From contig NZ_LNTU01000001.1 in NCBI RefSeq assembly GCF_001558695.1, positions 1,302,001 through 1,366,000 of the forward strand: a stretch of DNA of 64,000 nt. The letters run 5' to 3'. Under the pieces are notes generated by a model that did no database searches, was not told the origin of the DNA, and worked only from the letters and a program-made list of their open reading frames with translations. Origin of the DNA: Paramesorhizobium deserti (GTDB taxonomy: Bacteria > Pseudomonadota > Alphaproteobacteria > Rhizobiales > Rhizobiaceae). Below are positions 26,900 through 35,898 of this stretch, piece after piece. The position numbers and the translations under genes were made by a program. How positions within the stretch are numbered: the stretch's first letter is position 1; each line of letters starts with the position of its first letter.

Positions 26900-27567
26900 A
26901 CGAAAGTCCAGACGGTGGTGCGCTTGACCTCAGCGTCCTCCAGGATGCGTGTCACCGGCACGGTGTAGACGGCAAGGGATTGAAGCCGCTCTTTGGGCAG
27001 ATAGGCGCGGCCGGGATCGCCGACGATCACCGTCGCGCCGCGTTCGCGAAGGGTCGAGAACCATGGGATCAGCCGCTCTGCGAAGGGCCGCTCGTAAAAG
27101 ACATCGCCGGCCAGTATCACGTCCCAGCCCTCGTCGGTGCCGATCAGATCCTCGATGCGGGAGGCGACGGCGACACCATTTGCGGCCGCGTTGAGCGCGA
27201 TTGCGGTCTCGGCGAAGGGATCGATATCTGAGGCGATAACGCCTGCTGCCCCGGCTTTCGCCGCCGCTATGGCGACCAGCCCGGAGCCGGACGCGAAATC
27301 GAGGACGGCTTTGCCGCGGACGATTTCGGGATTGTCCAGAATATGACGCGCAACACCTTGGCCGCCCGCCCAAGCGAAGGCCCAGAAGGGCGGCGGCAAG
27401 CCGATGGTGGCAAGCTCCTCCTCGGTCTTGTGCCAGAGATCATGCGCCTCGTCGGCAAGAAAAAGCCTGATCTCCGGCACATGCGGCGGCGCTTGCAGGC
27501 GGGTATTGGCAAGAATGAAGGCGCGGGCCCTGTCGCCCGCGGATTCAAGTGGCGTGCCGGGGCTCAT
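26896..27567 (-). CDS. METTL20/ETFBKMT-like protein lysine methyltransferase
   Basis: The 223-residue protein fits the bacterial relatives of human METTL20, which trimethylate lysines of electron-transfer flavoprotein beta (the Agrobacterium homolog is reported to do so, and to act on ribosomal L7/L12). Seen here: the N-terminal FILANTRLQAPPHVPEIRLF, the family-specific PPFWAFAWAGGQGVARHILD, the SAM motif I VLDFASGSGLVAIAAAKAGA (residues 88-107 or so), the acidic SDIDPFAETA and the post-I LAGDVFYERPF. etfB in this window encodes the recognised MKAKKK target. It is the last of a run tsaD-gpsA-YciI-EVE on this strand. Confidence 0.85.
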   Translation of the reverse strand: MSPGTPLESAGDRARAFILANTRLQAPPHVPEIRLFLADEAHDLWHKTEEELATIGLPPPFWAFAWAGGQGVARHILDNPEIVRGKAVLDFASGSGLVAIAAAKAGAAGVIASDIDPFAETAIALNAAANGVAVASRIEDLIGTDEGWDVILAGDVFYERPFAERLIPWFSTLRERGATVIVGDPGRAYLPKERLQSLAVYTVPVTRILEDAEVKRTTVWTFV

Positions 27568-27583
27568 GCCGCCTGGCCAATGG

Positions 27584-28012
27584 TCATCGCGGCGCCGGAT
27601 CGAGCCCGCCCATGCGGCAGACTTCCTTCCATTCGTCTTCGGTCACCGGCTGGACGGAAAGCCGCATGGAGGTGACGAGCGACATCTTGGCAAGCGCCGG
27701 GTTCTCCTTCACCGCCTTCAGCGTCACCGGCTTCGGCACGTCGCGGACGGCGCGGATATCGACGCACTCCCAGCGCGGATCGTCGGTGGTGGTGTCGTGA
27801 TGGGCGAGCTTGCAGATTTCGACGACGCCGACGATCTCCAGCCCGTCATTCGAATGATAGAAGAAGCCCTTGTCACCGAGCTGCATGGCGCGCATGTTGT
27901 TGCGCGCCTGATAGTTGCGCACGCCATCCCATTGCGTGCCCTTTTCACCCGCCTTCTTCTGCATTTCCCACGACCATTTGTGCGGCTCGGATTTGAAAAG
28001 CCAGTAAGCCAT
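27584..28012 (-). CDS. EVE-domain protein (THYN1-like)
   Basis: The 142-residue start follows GGGAGGGG, giving MAYWLFKSEPHKWSWEMQKK; an upstream in-frame start is not needed. EVE domains belong to the PUA-like group and bind modified bases. Typical features are the WLFKSEP opening, GVRNYQARNNMRAMQLGDKGFFYHS, and the later VEICKLAHHDTTT and MSLVTSMRLSVQPV. It lies 16 bases upstream of the methyltransferase gene and is likely cotranscribed. The ligand is unknown. Confidence 0.92.
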   Translation of the reverse strand: MAYWLFKSEPHKWSWEMQKKAGEKGTQWDGVRNYQARNNMRAMQLGDKGFFYHSNDGLEIVGVVEICKLAHHDTTTDDPRWECVDIRAVRDVPKPVTLKAVKENPALAKMSLVTSMRLSVQPVTEDEWKEVCRMGGLDPAPR

Positions 28013-28029
28013 GATTTTGCCCCTCCCGA

Positions 28030-28320
28030 TCAGGCGTTGGCGGGATTGTTGATCGCCCAGTTCCACGGGCGTATCTCGACGGAGGCGAAGAGCCCAGCCT
28101 TGGCGTAAGGGTCCTTGGCCGCGATTGCCTTCGCCGCATCCATATGATCCGCCTCGACCACCACCAGACTGCCATTCGGCTTGCCGTCGTCACCGAGGAA
28201 GGGGCCGGCGAATTTCAGCCTTTCACCGAGATTCTTGAGATAATCGAGATGGGCTGGACGAGTGTCGAGGCGCAATTGCAGATGGTCGGGCTTGTCGTTG
28301 CACAGGATGGCGAAAAGCAT
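28030..28320 (-). CDS. YciI-family protein
   Basis: The 96-residue start is the ATG following AGAAGGGAA. The short ferredoxin-like fold is indicated by MLFAILCNDKPDHLQLRLDT, the R-P-x-H segment (TRPAHLDYLKNLGERLKFAGPFL), GSLVVVEADHMDAAKAIAAKDPYAKAGLF and the final VEIRPWNW. YciI proteins resemble dehydratase/dehalogenase subunits but most have no known function. It lies between gpsA and the EVE gene. Confidence 0.9.
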   Translation of the reverse strand: MLFAILCNDKPDHLQLRLDTRPAHLDYLKNLGERLKFAGPFLGDDGKPNGSLVVVEADHMDAAKAIAAKDPYAKAGLFASVEIRPWNWAINNPANA

Positions 28321-28338
28321 CGGATTCCCTTCTTCCTT

Positions 28339-28390
28339 TAGCCGCATGACCTTGTCCGAAAAGTCTGCAACTTTTCGGGATCATGCTCTA
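28339..28390. repeat. Dispersed palindromic repeat, family B copy 1
   Basis: The repeat contains the hairpin CCGAAAAGT/ACTTTTCGG nested inside GCATGA/TCATGC. A second copy lies at 41257-41308 in the same orientation. Its right end supplies the TAG stop codon of gpsA (28388-28390). Confidence 0.85.
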
Positions 28391-29377
28391 GTCTTCGGTC
28401 TTGAGTGGGCGATTGAGCAGGGCGGTTACCGCTTCGTCAATGGTGAGATGGCGCGCAAGCAGAGCTGTGACGGCCATGATGATCGGCGCATCTATGCCGC
28501 GTTTGGCGCAGATTTCAGCAGCGATGGGAGCGGTGGCGACGCCTTCGGCCAGCGGCAGGCCTTCCAGCGGCTTGCCGGCGCCGAGCGCCATGCCATAGGA
28601 ATAATTGCGCGACTGCGGCGAAGAGCAGGTGAGCATCAGATCGCCGAGGCCCGAGAGGCCCATCACGGTTTCAGGCCGCGCGCCGAGCGCCTGGGCGATG
28701 CGGCGCAATTCGGCAAAGCCGCGGGTGACGAGGGCCGCCAGCGCGCTCGCGCCGAGGCCGCGTCCGGTGGCAGCACCGGCCGCCAGCGCCAGCACGTTCT
28801 TCAGCGCGCCGCCGATCTCGACGCCGACCAGATCGTCGGTCGAATAGCAGCGGAAGGCGGGACCGGAGAGAAGCAGCGCCAGGCGATCCGCCGTCTCCAG
28901 TTCGGTGGAGGCGATGGTCACGGCGGTCGGCAGGCCACGCGCCACGTCAGTGGCGAAGCTCGGGCCGGAAAGGGCCGAGACCGCGTGGCCGGGCAGAGCC
29001 TCCGCAACCACTTCGGAGATCAGCCGCCCCGTCGAGCGCTCGATGCCCTTGGCGCAGAGTACGATGGAGGCGCTTGGTGGCACATGCGATGCGATCCCGC
29101 CCAGGGCATCGCGCATCGCCTGTGCCGGGAAGGCGGCAAGGACGATGGCTGCGTCCTTCAGCACATCCGCAGGATTGGTACTTGCCTGGATGCCATCGGC
29201 GAGGCTGATGTCGGGGAGATAGCGCTCGTTGCGCTTGTTAAGGTTGATATCGTTGACGCTCTCGGCGTCGCGCGCATAGAGCGCGACGTGATGGCCGCCG
29301 CGTGCGGCAACGGTGGCGAGCGCCGTTCCCCAGGCGCCGCCGCCGAGGACCGCAACCTTCACCCGTTCGTCCTTCAT
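28388..29377 (-). CDS. gpsA: NAD(P)-dependent glycerol-3-phosphate dehydrogenase
   Basis: The 329-residue protein is a complete GpsA. It has the Rossmann motif [20 protein letters not shown] at the start, the family segment [36 protein letters not shown], and the catalytic lysine and second-domain signature [20 protein letters not shown], then [17 protein letters not shown]. It reduces dihydroxyacetone phosphate to sn-glycerol-3-phosphate for phospholipid synthesis. Its start overlaps the tsaD stop by four bases (ATGA), so the two are translationally coupled. The stop codon falls in a dispersed repeat. Confidence 0.97.
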   Translation of the reverse strand: MKDERVKVAVLGGGAWGTALATVAARGGHHVALYARDAESVNDINLNKRNERYLPDISLADGIQASTNPADVLKDAAIVLAAFPAQAMRDALGGIASHVPPSASIVLCAKGIERSTGRLISEVVAEALPGHAVSALSGPSFATDVARGLPTAVTIASTELETADRLALLLSGPAFRCYSTDDLVGVEIGGALKNVLALAAGAATGRGLGASALAALVTRGFAELRRIAQALGARPETVMGLSGLGDLMLTCSSPQSRNYSYGMALGAGKPLEGLPLAEGVATAPIAAEICAKRGIDAPIIMAVTALLARHLTIDEAVTALLNRPLKTED

Positions 29378-30453
29378 GCCTTGGCTCCCCGGCGGCCGGC
29401 GCCGATCAGGGGGGCGGCGGCCTGGTCGAGCGGCCAGCGCGAGCGCGGGGCGATATCGAGGGAATCACCCTGGCCATTGGCGGCGTGCTCGGCGCCGGCC
29501 CAGGCGATCATCGCGGCATTGTCGGTGCACAGAATGTGCGGCGGGGCGAGAAAGCGGAAGCCGTGTCGTGCGCACAGCGTTTCCAGCACCGCGCGCAGCG
29601 CCTTGTTGGCGGCGACGCCGCCGGCCACCACCAGCGTCGGCTCGCCAATCTCGGGAAACTGCTCGCGGAAGCGGGCGAGCGAGCGCGACACCCGGTCGGC
29701 CAGCGTATCGGCCACCGCCGCCTGGAAGGAGGCGCAGATATCGGCAACATCCTGATCGGAGAGCGGCACGAGCTCGGAAGCCGTCTGGCGCACGGCGGTC
29801 TTGAGGCCGGAGAAGGAGAAATCGAGCCGCGCCTCGCCTTTCAGCGGGCGGGGCAGGGCAAAGCGGGCGGGATCCCCGGAAAGGGCGGCTTTCTCGACGG
29901 CGGGGCCGCCGGGATAGGGCAGGCCGAGGAGCTTGGCCGTCTTGTCGAAGGCTTCGCCCAGCGCGTCGTCTATGGTGGTGCCGAGGCGCTCATACTGGCC
30001 GAGGCCGCGGACGAGAATCATCTGCGTGTGACCGCCCGAGACGAGTAGCAGGAGATAGGGAAAGGCGAGATTGTCGGTCAGCCGCGCCGTCAGCGCGTGG
30101 CCTTCCAGATGATTAACCGCATGGAAGGGCTTGCCCGCCGCCATTGCCAGCGCCTTTGCCGTCATCAGCCCGACGATCAGGCCGCCGATGAGGCCCGGCC
30201 CTGCCGTGGCGGCGACGGCGTCGATCTCCTTGAGCGGCGTATCGGCTTCCTCCAGCGCGCGGGCAACCAGCCTGTCCAGCGCCTCGACATGGGAGCGCGC
30301 TGCGATTTCCGGCACCACGCCGCCATAAGGCTCGTGCTCGGCGATCTGGCTCAGGACGACGTTGGACAGGATGCGGCCGTGCCCCTGCTCGTCGCGCTCG
30401 ACGACGGCGGCGGCTGTTTCGTCGCAACTTGTCTCTATTCCCAGGACGCGCAT
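29374..30453 (-). CDS. tsaD: tRNA N6-threonylcarbamoyladenosine transferase
   Basis: The 359-residue product is a full-length TsaD (Kae1/YgjD). It opens [19 protein letters not shown]. The metal-binding histidines are in the [16 protein letters not shown] segment, with [14 protein letters not shown] and the later [13 protein letters not shown]. It transfers threonylcarbamoyl to A37 of ANN-decoding tRNAs with TsaB, TsaC and TsaE. It is first in a minus-strand run with gpsA and divergent from hemC across 84 bases, an arrangement common in rhizobia. Confidence 0.97.
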   Translation of the reverse strand: MRVLGIETSCDETAAAVVERDEQGHGRILSNVVLSQIAEHEPYGGVVPEIAARSHVEALDRLVARALEEADTPLKEIDAVAATAGPGLIGGLIVGLMTAKALAMAAGKPFHAVNHLEGHALTARLTDNLAFPYLLLLVSGGHTQMILVRGLGQYERLGTTIDDALGEAFDKTAKLLGLPYPGGPAVEKAALSGDPARFALPRPLKGEARLDFSFSGLKTAVRQTASELVPLSDQDVADICASFQAAVADTLADRVSRSLARFREQFPEIGEPTLVVAGGVAANKALRAVLETLCARHGFRFLAPPHILCTDNAAMIAWAGAEHAANGQGDSLDIAPRSRWPLDQAAAPLIGAGRRGAKA

Positions 30454-30537
30454 TTGGTTCTAGACCCTGCATTCGTTGCCCGTCGGGGCAAAGACGGGTA
30501 GGTAAGTTCGCAAACCCGGTATCACGAAGGGCGTCAT

Positions 30538-31467
30538 ATGCAAACAGCATCCTTGAAGATCGGCACACGAGGCAGCCCGCTGGCACTGGCGCAAGCGCAT
30601 GAAACGAAGCGCCGGCTGAAGGATACGCATGGGCTCGCCGACGACACCATCGAAATCGTGGTGATGTCGACGGCGGGCGACCGGATCCAGGATCGGCCCC
30701 TGTCGGAAGTGGGCGGCAAGGGGCTGTTCACGCAGGAGATCGAGGAAAGCTTGAGCGACGGCCGGATCGATCTGGCCGTACATTCGAGCAAGGATATGCC
30801 GACCGTTCTGCCGGAGGGGCTGCATCTCTCGGCATTCCTTGAGCGGGAGGATCCGCGCGACGCCTTCATCGGCCGGGACGTAAAGCGTCTCACTGATTTG
30901 CCGGAAGGCGCGACGGTCGGCTCCTCATCGTTGCGCCGGCAGGCGCTGATCCGCCGCATCCGGCCGGATATTACGGTGGTGAATTTCCGCGGCAATGTGG
31001 AAACGCGGTTGCGCAAGCTCGGTGAAGGGCAGGTCGACGGGACATTCCTCGCCTGTGCCGGGCTGAAGCGTCTCGGCATGGAGCATGTCATAAGCGAATT
31101 GCTTGACCCCACGCTCTTTCCACCCGCACCGGGGCAGGGGGCGATCGCCATTGAGAGCCGGATCGGCGATGCCCGAATCGATGCGCTGCTCGCGCCCCTC
31201 GACCATCGCGATACGCATGTCGCGCTCACCTGCGAGCGGGCATTCCTCGCTCGTCTCGATGGCTCCTGCCGCACGCCGATCGCGGGGCTGGCGAAGGTCT
31301 CGGGCGACCAACTCAGCTTTTCCGGCATGATCCTGACGCCGGATGGAGGCGAAGCCCATGAAGTCCAGGGCGAAGGCTCCATCGCCGATGCGGCGGCAAT
31401 CGGCACGGATGCAGCCGAGCGGGTGCTTGCGCAGGCGGGCCCTGGCTTTCTCAGCAGCTGGAGCTGA
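30538..31467 (+). CDS. hemC: Hydroxymethylbilane synthase
   Basis: The 309-residue protein joins four porphobilinogens into hydroxymethylbilane. Recognisable features are [19 protein letters not shown] near the start, [34 protein letters not shown] and the dipyrromethane cofactor cysteine C244 in [13 protein letters not shown]. hemD follows with four bases between, giving hemC-hemD-mic60-hemY. Confidence 0.98.
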   Translation: MQTASLKIGTRGSPLALAQAHETKRRLKDTHGLADDTIEIVVMSTAGDRIQDRPLSEVGGKGLFTQEIEESLSDGRIDLAVHSSKDMPTVLPEGLHLSAFLEREDPRDAFIGRDVKRLTDLPEGATVGSSSLRRQALIRRIRPDITVVNFRGNVETRLRKLGEGQVDGTFLACAGLKRLGMEHVISELLDPTLFPPAPGQGAIAIESRIGDARIDALLAPLDHRDTHVALTCERAFLARLDGSCRTPIAGLAKVSGDQLSFSGMILTPDGGEAHEVQGEGSIADAAAIGTDAAERVLAQAGPGFLSSWS

Positions 31468-31470
31468 ACT

Positions 31471-32175
31471 GTGGCCGGCGCCGCACGGGTATTGGTGACG
31501 CGGCCCGAGCCGGGCGCGTCGCATACGGCGCGGCGGTTGGAAGAACTTGGCTTTTCGCCCGTCGTGCTGCCCTTGAGCGAAACGGTGCCGTTGGCGACAA
31601 CTGTGCCGCCGGGGGGGTATGACGCGGTGGCGGTCACCAGCGTGAATGCCCTGCGCCATGCCGACCCGGCTTTGCTGGCGAGCCTCGTACATCTCCGTGC
31701 CTTTGCGGTGGGAGAGAAAACGGCGGCGGCGGCAAAAGCTGCCGGATTCGCTGATGTGACTGCGGCGGGAGGCGACGGCGAGGCGCTTGCCGCGACGCTT
31801 TCGAGCGCATTACGGCCCGGCGCGCATGTGCTCTACCTCGCGGGAAAGGTGCGCCGGCCGGATTTCGAAACGAGAGCCGCGGCCGGAGGCTTGGTGCTTA
31901 CCGTCTGTGAAACCTACGATACGGCTTTCATCGATTACAAGGATTTGCGCGCGCGGCTGGGAGATAAGCCCATCGATGCCGCACTGATCTATTCGGTTTT
32001 TGCGGCAAAAGCGTTGATCGAGTTGGCGGAAGTTTCTGATCTTTTGACGGAAACCCGGTTTTTTTGCCTGTCTTCCCGCATTTTTGAAAGTCTCCCGGAA
32101 CAGTGGAAACAGCGTGCCTCCATCAGTCAAAGGGCGGACGAGCAGGCCCTGTTCGATCTGCTCGCGGCACTTTGA
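31471..32175 (+). CDS. hemD: Uroporphyrinogen-III synthase
   Basis: The 234-residue protein starts with GTG four bases after the hemC stop. HemD is poorly conserved, but RVLVTRPEPGASHTARRLEELGF, the YDAVAVTSVNALRH segment and the KTAAAAKAAGFADVTAAGGDGEAL stretch are typical. It closes hydroxymethylbilane into uroporphyrinogen III, the branch point to heme and cobalamin. The position after hemC is the strongest evidence. Confidence 0.92.
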   Translation: MAGAARVLVTRPEPGASHTARRLEELGFSPVVLPLSETVPLATTVPPGGYDAVAVTSVNALRHADPALLASLVHLRAFAVGEKTAAAAKAAGFADVTAAGGDGEALAATLSSALRPGAHVLYLAGKVRRPDFETRAAAGGLVLTVCETYDTAFIDYKDLRARLGDKPIDAALIYSVFAAKALIELAEVSDLLTETRFFCLSSRIFESLPEQWKQRASISQRADEQALFDLLAAL

Positions 32176-32264
32176 CCCTTTTTGCAGCGCAACCAATCCT
32201 TCATCTGCCGATTTTATCTGTTAAGTTCCTGAATGAATATCCCATTCCGAAGACGAGAGGCACC

Positions 32265-33626
32265 ATGGCGAAATCCGGAACATCGCGTCACTCGAAGCCG
32301 GTCCGCAAGCCGGTCACCATCGATCTCGATCCATCGCAGGTGAAGCGCGTGTCAGAGCCCGAGGCGAATGCGAAGCCGGGGTCTGATCCAAAGCAAGTGC
32401 CTCCGGCCGAACCGGTCGGCGATTTGAGCCAGAAGTTGAAAGCCTCCGCCGTGAAACCCGGCGCGGCGAAAACGGATACGACAGGCATGAAAACGGAAGA
32501 AATTTTCGCCGATAAGCCAAAGGCGCAAGCTTCCGCAACGGCTTCTGCGTCAAGCCGTCGGGCAGCCGCCAAGGCACCGGCAAAGCCGGCCTCGAACGGT
32601 GGGGGAGGGTTTTCTCATCTGGCCGCCGGCGTCGCAGGCGGCATCATCGCGCTGGCCGGCGCGGCGGCGTTGCAATGGGGTAACGTCATCCCCTCGCCGG
32701 GAGCGGGTGCCTCCGCGGACCGGCTGGCCCGCATCGAGCAGGAAGTTGGCGAATTGCGCTCGGCGGCACCCGCCACAAGGCTTGACGAGCAGAGCCGGGC
32801 ACAACTGACCGAGGCGCACGAGGCCGCCCGCCAGGCGCTCCAGCAGGCGCAGGGCACGGCATCGGATATCGCCGCGTTGAAGCAAACGGTCGAGGCGCAG
32901 CCTGCCGGGGAGGGTGCCGCACCGGCGCAGGAACTGACCGACCGCATCGCGGCGCTCGAGGAAAAGGTCGCGTCGGTTGAAACCCAGGCAGCACAGGCAG
33001 CCTCTGCCGCGTCACAGGATTCCGGCGGCATTAGCGATATCCAGTCGAAACTTGCAGCGCTGGAAGCCCAAGTCGCGGATCAGTCGCGCCAGCCGGCCGT
33101 CGCGGCGGCGATCGCGGCAACGGCGCTGAAATCGGCGATTGATCGGGGCGGTTCGTTCACCGCTGAACTCGATGCCTATGCGTCGGTGGCGCCGCAATCC
33201 GGGGATATCGAGGCGCTCCGGAAATTCGCCGGGACGGGTGTTCCCACTATTGCCGATCTCAACGCGCGGTTCGACGCGGTGGCGAATGGGATCGTTTCGA
33301 CCGAGCGAAACGTGGATGCCAATGCCGGCTTCCTCGATCAGCTGATGGCCAGCGCCAAGAGCCTGGTGAAGGTTCGTCCGGTCGGGGAGGTCAGCGGCGA
33401 CAGCGTGGGCGCGATCACGGCGCGCATCGGATCGGCGTTGCAAGCCGGCGATCTCGACCGCGCCATCGCGGAATGGGAGACGCTGCCAGAGAATGCAAAA
33501 GCAGCTTCGGCGCAATTCGCCGATGAGATGAAAGCCCGCCGCGATACCGACGCGCTGGTGTCGCGGACGCTGGCCGCCGCGCTCAAACCCGCGCCTGCCT
33601 CGCCCGCCACGCCTTCGGCCAATTAA
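32265..33626 (+). CDS. Mitofilin/Mic60-like membrane protein
   Basis: The 453-residue start is the ATG after GAGAGG. The layout is a disordered charged N-terminus (1-112), one membrane helix (about 113-132, HLAAGVAGGIIALAGAAAL), a long coiled coil (about 150-280) and a C-terminal helical domain. This is the alphaproteobacterial homolog of mitochondrial Mic60 (COG4223), which shapes intracytoplasmic or inner-membrane folds and contacts the outer membrane. It sits between hemD and hemY as in most relatives. The link to heme synthesis is genomic only. Confidence 0.87.
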   Translation: MAKSGTSRHSKPVRKPVTIDLDPSQVKRVSEPEANAKPGSDPKQVPPAEPVGDLSQKLKASAVKPGAAKTDTTGMKTEEIFADKPKAQASATASASSRRAAAKAPAKPASNGGGGFSHLAAGVAGGIIALAGAAALQWGNVIPSPGAGASADRLARIEQEVGELRSAAPATRLDEQSRAQLTEAHEAARQALQQAQGTASDIAALKQTVEAQPAGEGAAPAQELTDRIAALEEKVASVETQAAQAASAASQDSGGISDIQSKLAALEAQVADQSRQPAVAAAIAATALKSAIDRGGSFTAELDAYASVAPQSGDIEALRKFAGTGVPTIADLNARFDAVANGIVSTERNVDANAGFLDQLMASAKSLVKVRPVGEVSGDSVGAITARIGSALQAGDLDRAIAEWETLPENAKAASAQFADEMKARRDTDALVSRTLAAALKPAPASPATPSAN

Positions 33627-33638
33627 GGGAACGAATTG

Positions 33639-35225
33639 ATGCTGCGTATCCTGTTCTTCGTTCTTCTGGTTCTGGTGCTCGGCGGCGGCTTCGCCTGGCT
33701 GGCGGACAGGCCCGGCGATCTCGTCGTCACCTTCGCCGGCATGCGCTACGAGGTGACGCTGATGGTGGCTGCCACGGCGATCGTCGCAGTCGTCGCGGCG
33801 GTGATGCTCGCTTGGTGGCTGATCAAGAGCATCATCCGTTCGCCCTATGCCCTGCAGCGGCACTTCCGCGCGCGCAAGCGCGACCGGGGGTATCAATCGC
33901 TTTCCACTGGCCTCATCGCTGCCGGGGCGGGAGACGCCGAAGCCGCGCGCCGCATGACCAAGCAGGCGGGCAAGCTTCTCAATGTCGACCAGGAGCCGCT
34001 GATCAAGCTTTTGGAAGCACAAACCGCCATGCTCGAAGGCCGCACCAATGATGCGCGCGGGACATTCGAGGCGATGCTGGACGATCCCGAAACCCGGCTC
34101 CTCGGCCTGCGCGGTCTCTACCTCGAAGCGCAGCGTGCCGGCGCACGCGATGCGGCGCAGCATTATGCCGACGAGGCATCGAAACTTGCGCCGCATGTGG
34201 AATGGGCGTCGAGCGCCGTTCTCGGGCGGCTCGGCGCGGAAGGCGATTGGGACGAGGCGCTCAAGCTCCTCGATGCGCGCAAGGCGGGCCAGCAGACCGA
34301 CAAGGAAACGGCAAGGAAGGAACGCGCCGCGCTTCTCACTGCCAAGGCCATTTCAGTCTTCGATTCCGATCCGTTGGCGGCCAAGACGACCGCGCTCGAA
34401 GCACACAAGTTCGCGCCGGATCTCATCCCCGCCGCCGTCATCGCCGCCCGGGCGCTGTTCCGGCAGGGCGATCTGCGCAAGGGCTCGAAAATTCTTGAAA
34501 CCGCCTGGAAGAACAGCCCGCATCCGGATATCGCGCAGGCCTATGTGCATGCCCGGCCGGGCGATTCCACCCATGACCGGCTGAAGCGGGCGCGCCATCT
34601 CTTTGCGCTCAGGCCCAACAATCCCGAGGCGAGCCTGGCGCTGGCCCATGCCGCGCTCGATGCCGGCGAATATGCACTGGCGCGCGAAAACGCCGAAGCC
34701 GTGTTGCGCATGGCGCCGCGCGAGAGCGCCTATCTGCTGCTCGCAGATATCGAGGAAGCGCAGACGGGCGATCAGGGTCGCGTGCGGCAATGGCTGTCGC
34801 GTGCGGTGAAGGCGCCGCGCGACCCGGCCTGGACGGCGGACGGCTATGTCTCGGAGCAATGGGCCCCCGTCTCACCGGTGACGGGCCGGCTCAATGCCTT
34901 CGAATGGAAGGTGCCGGTCGAACAGCTTGCGCCGGTGATCGACGTACAAGAAGAAGTGCGGGGGCCCGAGCCCGAAACGCCTGACGTGCCTGTTGTGATC
35001 GAACCGGAGCCCGTTGCTCCGCAGCCGTCCAGCGGTGATGGCGCCGTGACGGTCGTTGAGGGCGAAAAACCCAAGCCGCAGCCGAAGCCAGTGAAGGCCA
35101 AGCCGGTTGGCGAGGCCGCATCCCCGGCTGACGAGGATGAGGTGAAGATGCTTGTCGTGGACGACCCGGGCGTGGCGCCGGAAGAGAAGGCGGGAGACAA
35201 GCAGGCGCGCTACCGTCTGTTCTGA
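33639..35225 (+). CDS. hemY: HemY-domain TPR membrane protein
   Basis: The 528-residue protein starts at the ATG behind AAGGGA; a TTG directly before it is not needed. Two N-terminal membrane helices (about 1-20 and 40-65) are followed by TPR-like helices (ASLALAHAALDAGEYALARENAEAVL), the HemY N-domain pattern, and a Pro/Glu-rich tail from about residue 430. HemY is genetically tied to protoheme synthesis but is not the oxidase of the same name in Gram-positive bacteria; its activity is unproven. It is the last gene of the hemC operon. Confidence 0.9.
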   Translation: MLRILFFVLLVLVLGGGFAWLADRPGDLVVTFAGMRYEVTLMVAATAIVAVVAAVMLAWWLIKSIIRSPYALQRHFRARKRDRGYQSLSTGLIAAGAGDAEAARRMTKQAGKLLNVDQEPLIKLLEAQTAMLEGRTNDARGTFEAMLDDPETRLLGLRGLYLEAQRAGARDAAQHYADEASKLAPHVEWASSAVLGRLGAEGDWDEALKLLDARKAGQQTDKETARKERAALLTAKAISVFDSDPLAAKTTALEAHKFAPDLIPAAVIAARALFRQGDLRKGSKILETAWKNSPHPDIAQAYVHARPGDSTHDRLKRARHLFALRPNNPEASLALAHAALDAGEYALARENAEAVLRMAPRESAYLLLADIEEAQTGDQGRVRQWLSRAVKAPRDPAWTADGYVSEQWAPVSPVTGRLNAFEWKVPVEQLAPVIDVQEEVRGPEPETPDVPVVIEPEPVAPQPSSGDGAVTVVEGEKPKPQPKPVKAKPVGEAASPADEDEVKMLVVDDPGVAPEEKAGDKQARYRLF

Positions 35226-35396
35226 TCGCACATGGCGGGGCGGCATCGGGCGTTGCATTCCGGTCACGGTCGACCGGTCGCGACGCCTGCAGCCGTCAAG
35301 CCTGGCGATTGCCGGGTTGGCGTCCCCGCCGTTGCAGGTTATTTCTCCTGGAACAGCTCTTAATATGGATTGAGCGAAACACTGCGCGGGGTATTG

Positions 35397-35885
35397 ATGT
35401 TCGATCGTCTTCTGACTTTTTTGAAGGGACTGCCTTTCGGGGAGGACAGGAGCGGCAAGGGCTTCGGCAAGGACGATCCCCGGTTGGCGGTCGCGGCGCT
35501 GATGTTCCACGTCATCGATGCCGATGGCGATCGCCACGACGAGGAGCGCAAGCGCATAGCGGAAACGCTTTCGGAAGCCTATCAGCTCAAGGGCGGCGAA
35601 CTGGACGAACTGCTGGAGGCGGCGGAAGCCGCAGACCAGGAGGCGATCGATCTCTACAGCTTCACCAGCGTGATCAAGCGTCATCTCAACGAGCAGGAGC
35701 GCATCCGTTTCATCGAGCTGATGTGGGAAATCGCCTATGCCGACGGCGAGGTCGACGAGATCGAGGACAATGTAATGTGGCGCGTGGCCGAGCTGATCGG
35801 TGTTTCGTCGCGAGAACGCCTGACATTGAAGCATGCCGTGGCGGCGAGGATCGCTGCCACCAAGACCAAAACAAAGGCAAAATGA
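35397..35885 (+). CDS. TerB-like acidic-motif protein
   Basis: The 162-residue start is MFDRLLTFLKGLPFGEDR; nine more in-frame codons lie upstream. The body is an all-helical TerB-type fold with two acidic motifs in equivalent places, HVIDADGDRHDEERKR and EIAYADGEVDEIEDN, which likely bind a metal. TerB proteins are named for tellurite resistance but this chromosomal form (COG4103) is widespread without that role. It is 13 bases before the amidotransferase gene. Confidence 0.88.
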   Translation: MFDRLLTFLKGLPFGEDRSGKGFGKDDPRLAVAALMFHVIDADGDRHDEERKRIAETLSEAYQLKGGELDELLEAAEAADQEAIDLYSFTSVIKRHLNEQERIRFIELMWEIAYADGEVDEIEDNVMWRVAELIGVSSRERLTLKHAVAARIAATKTKTKAK

Positions 35886-35898
35886 GGGGAGGCTTGTG

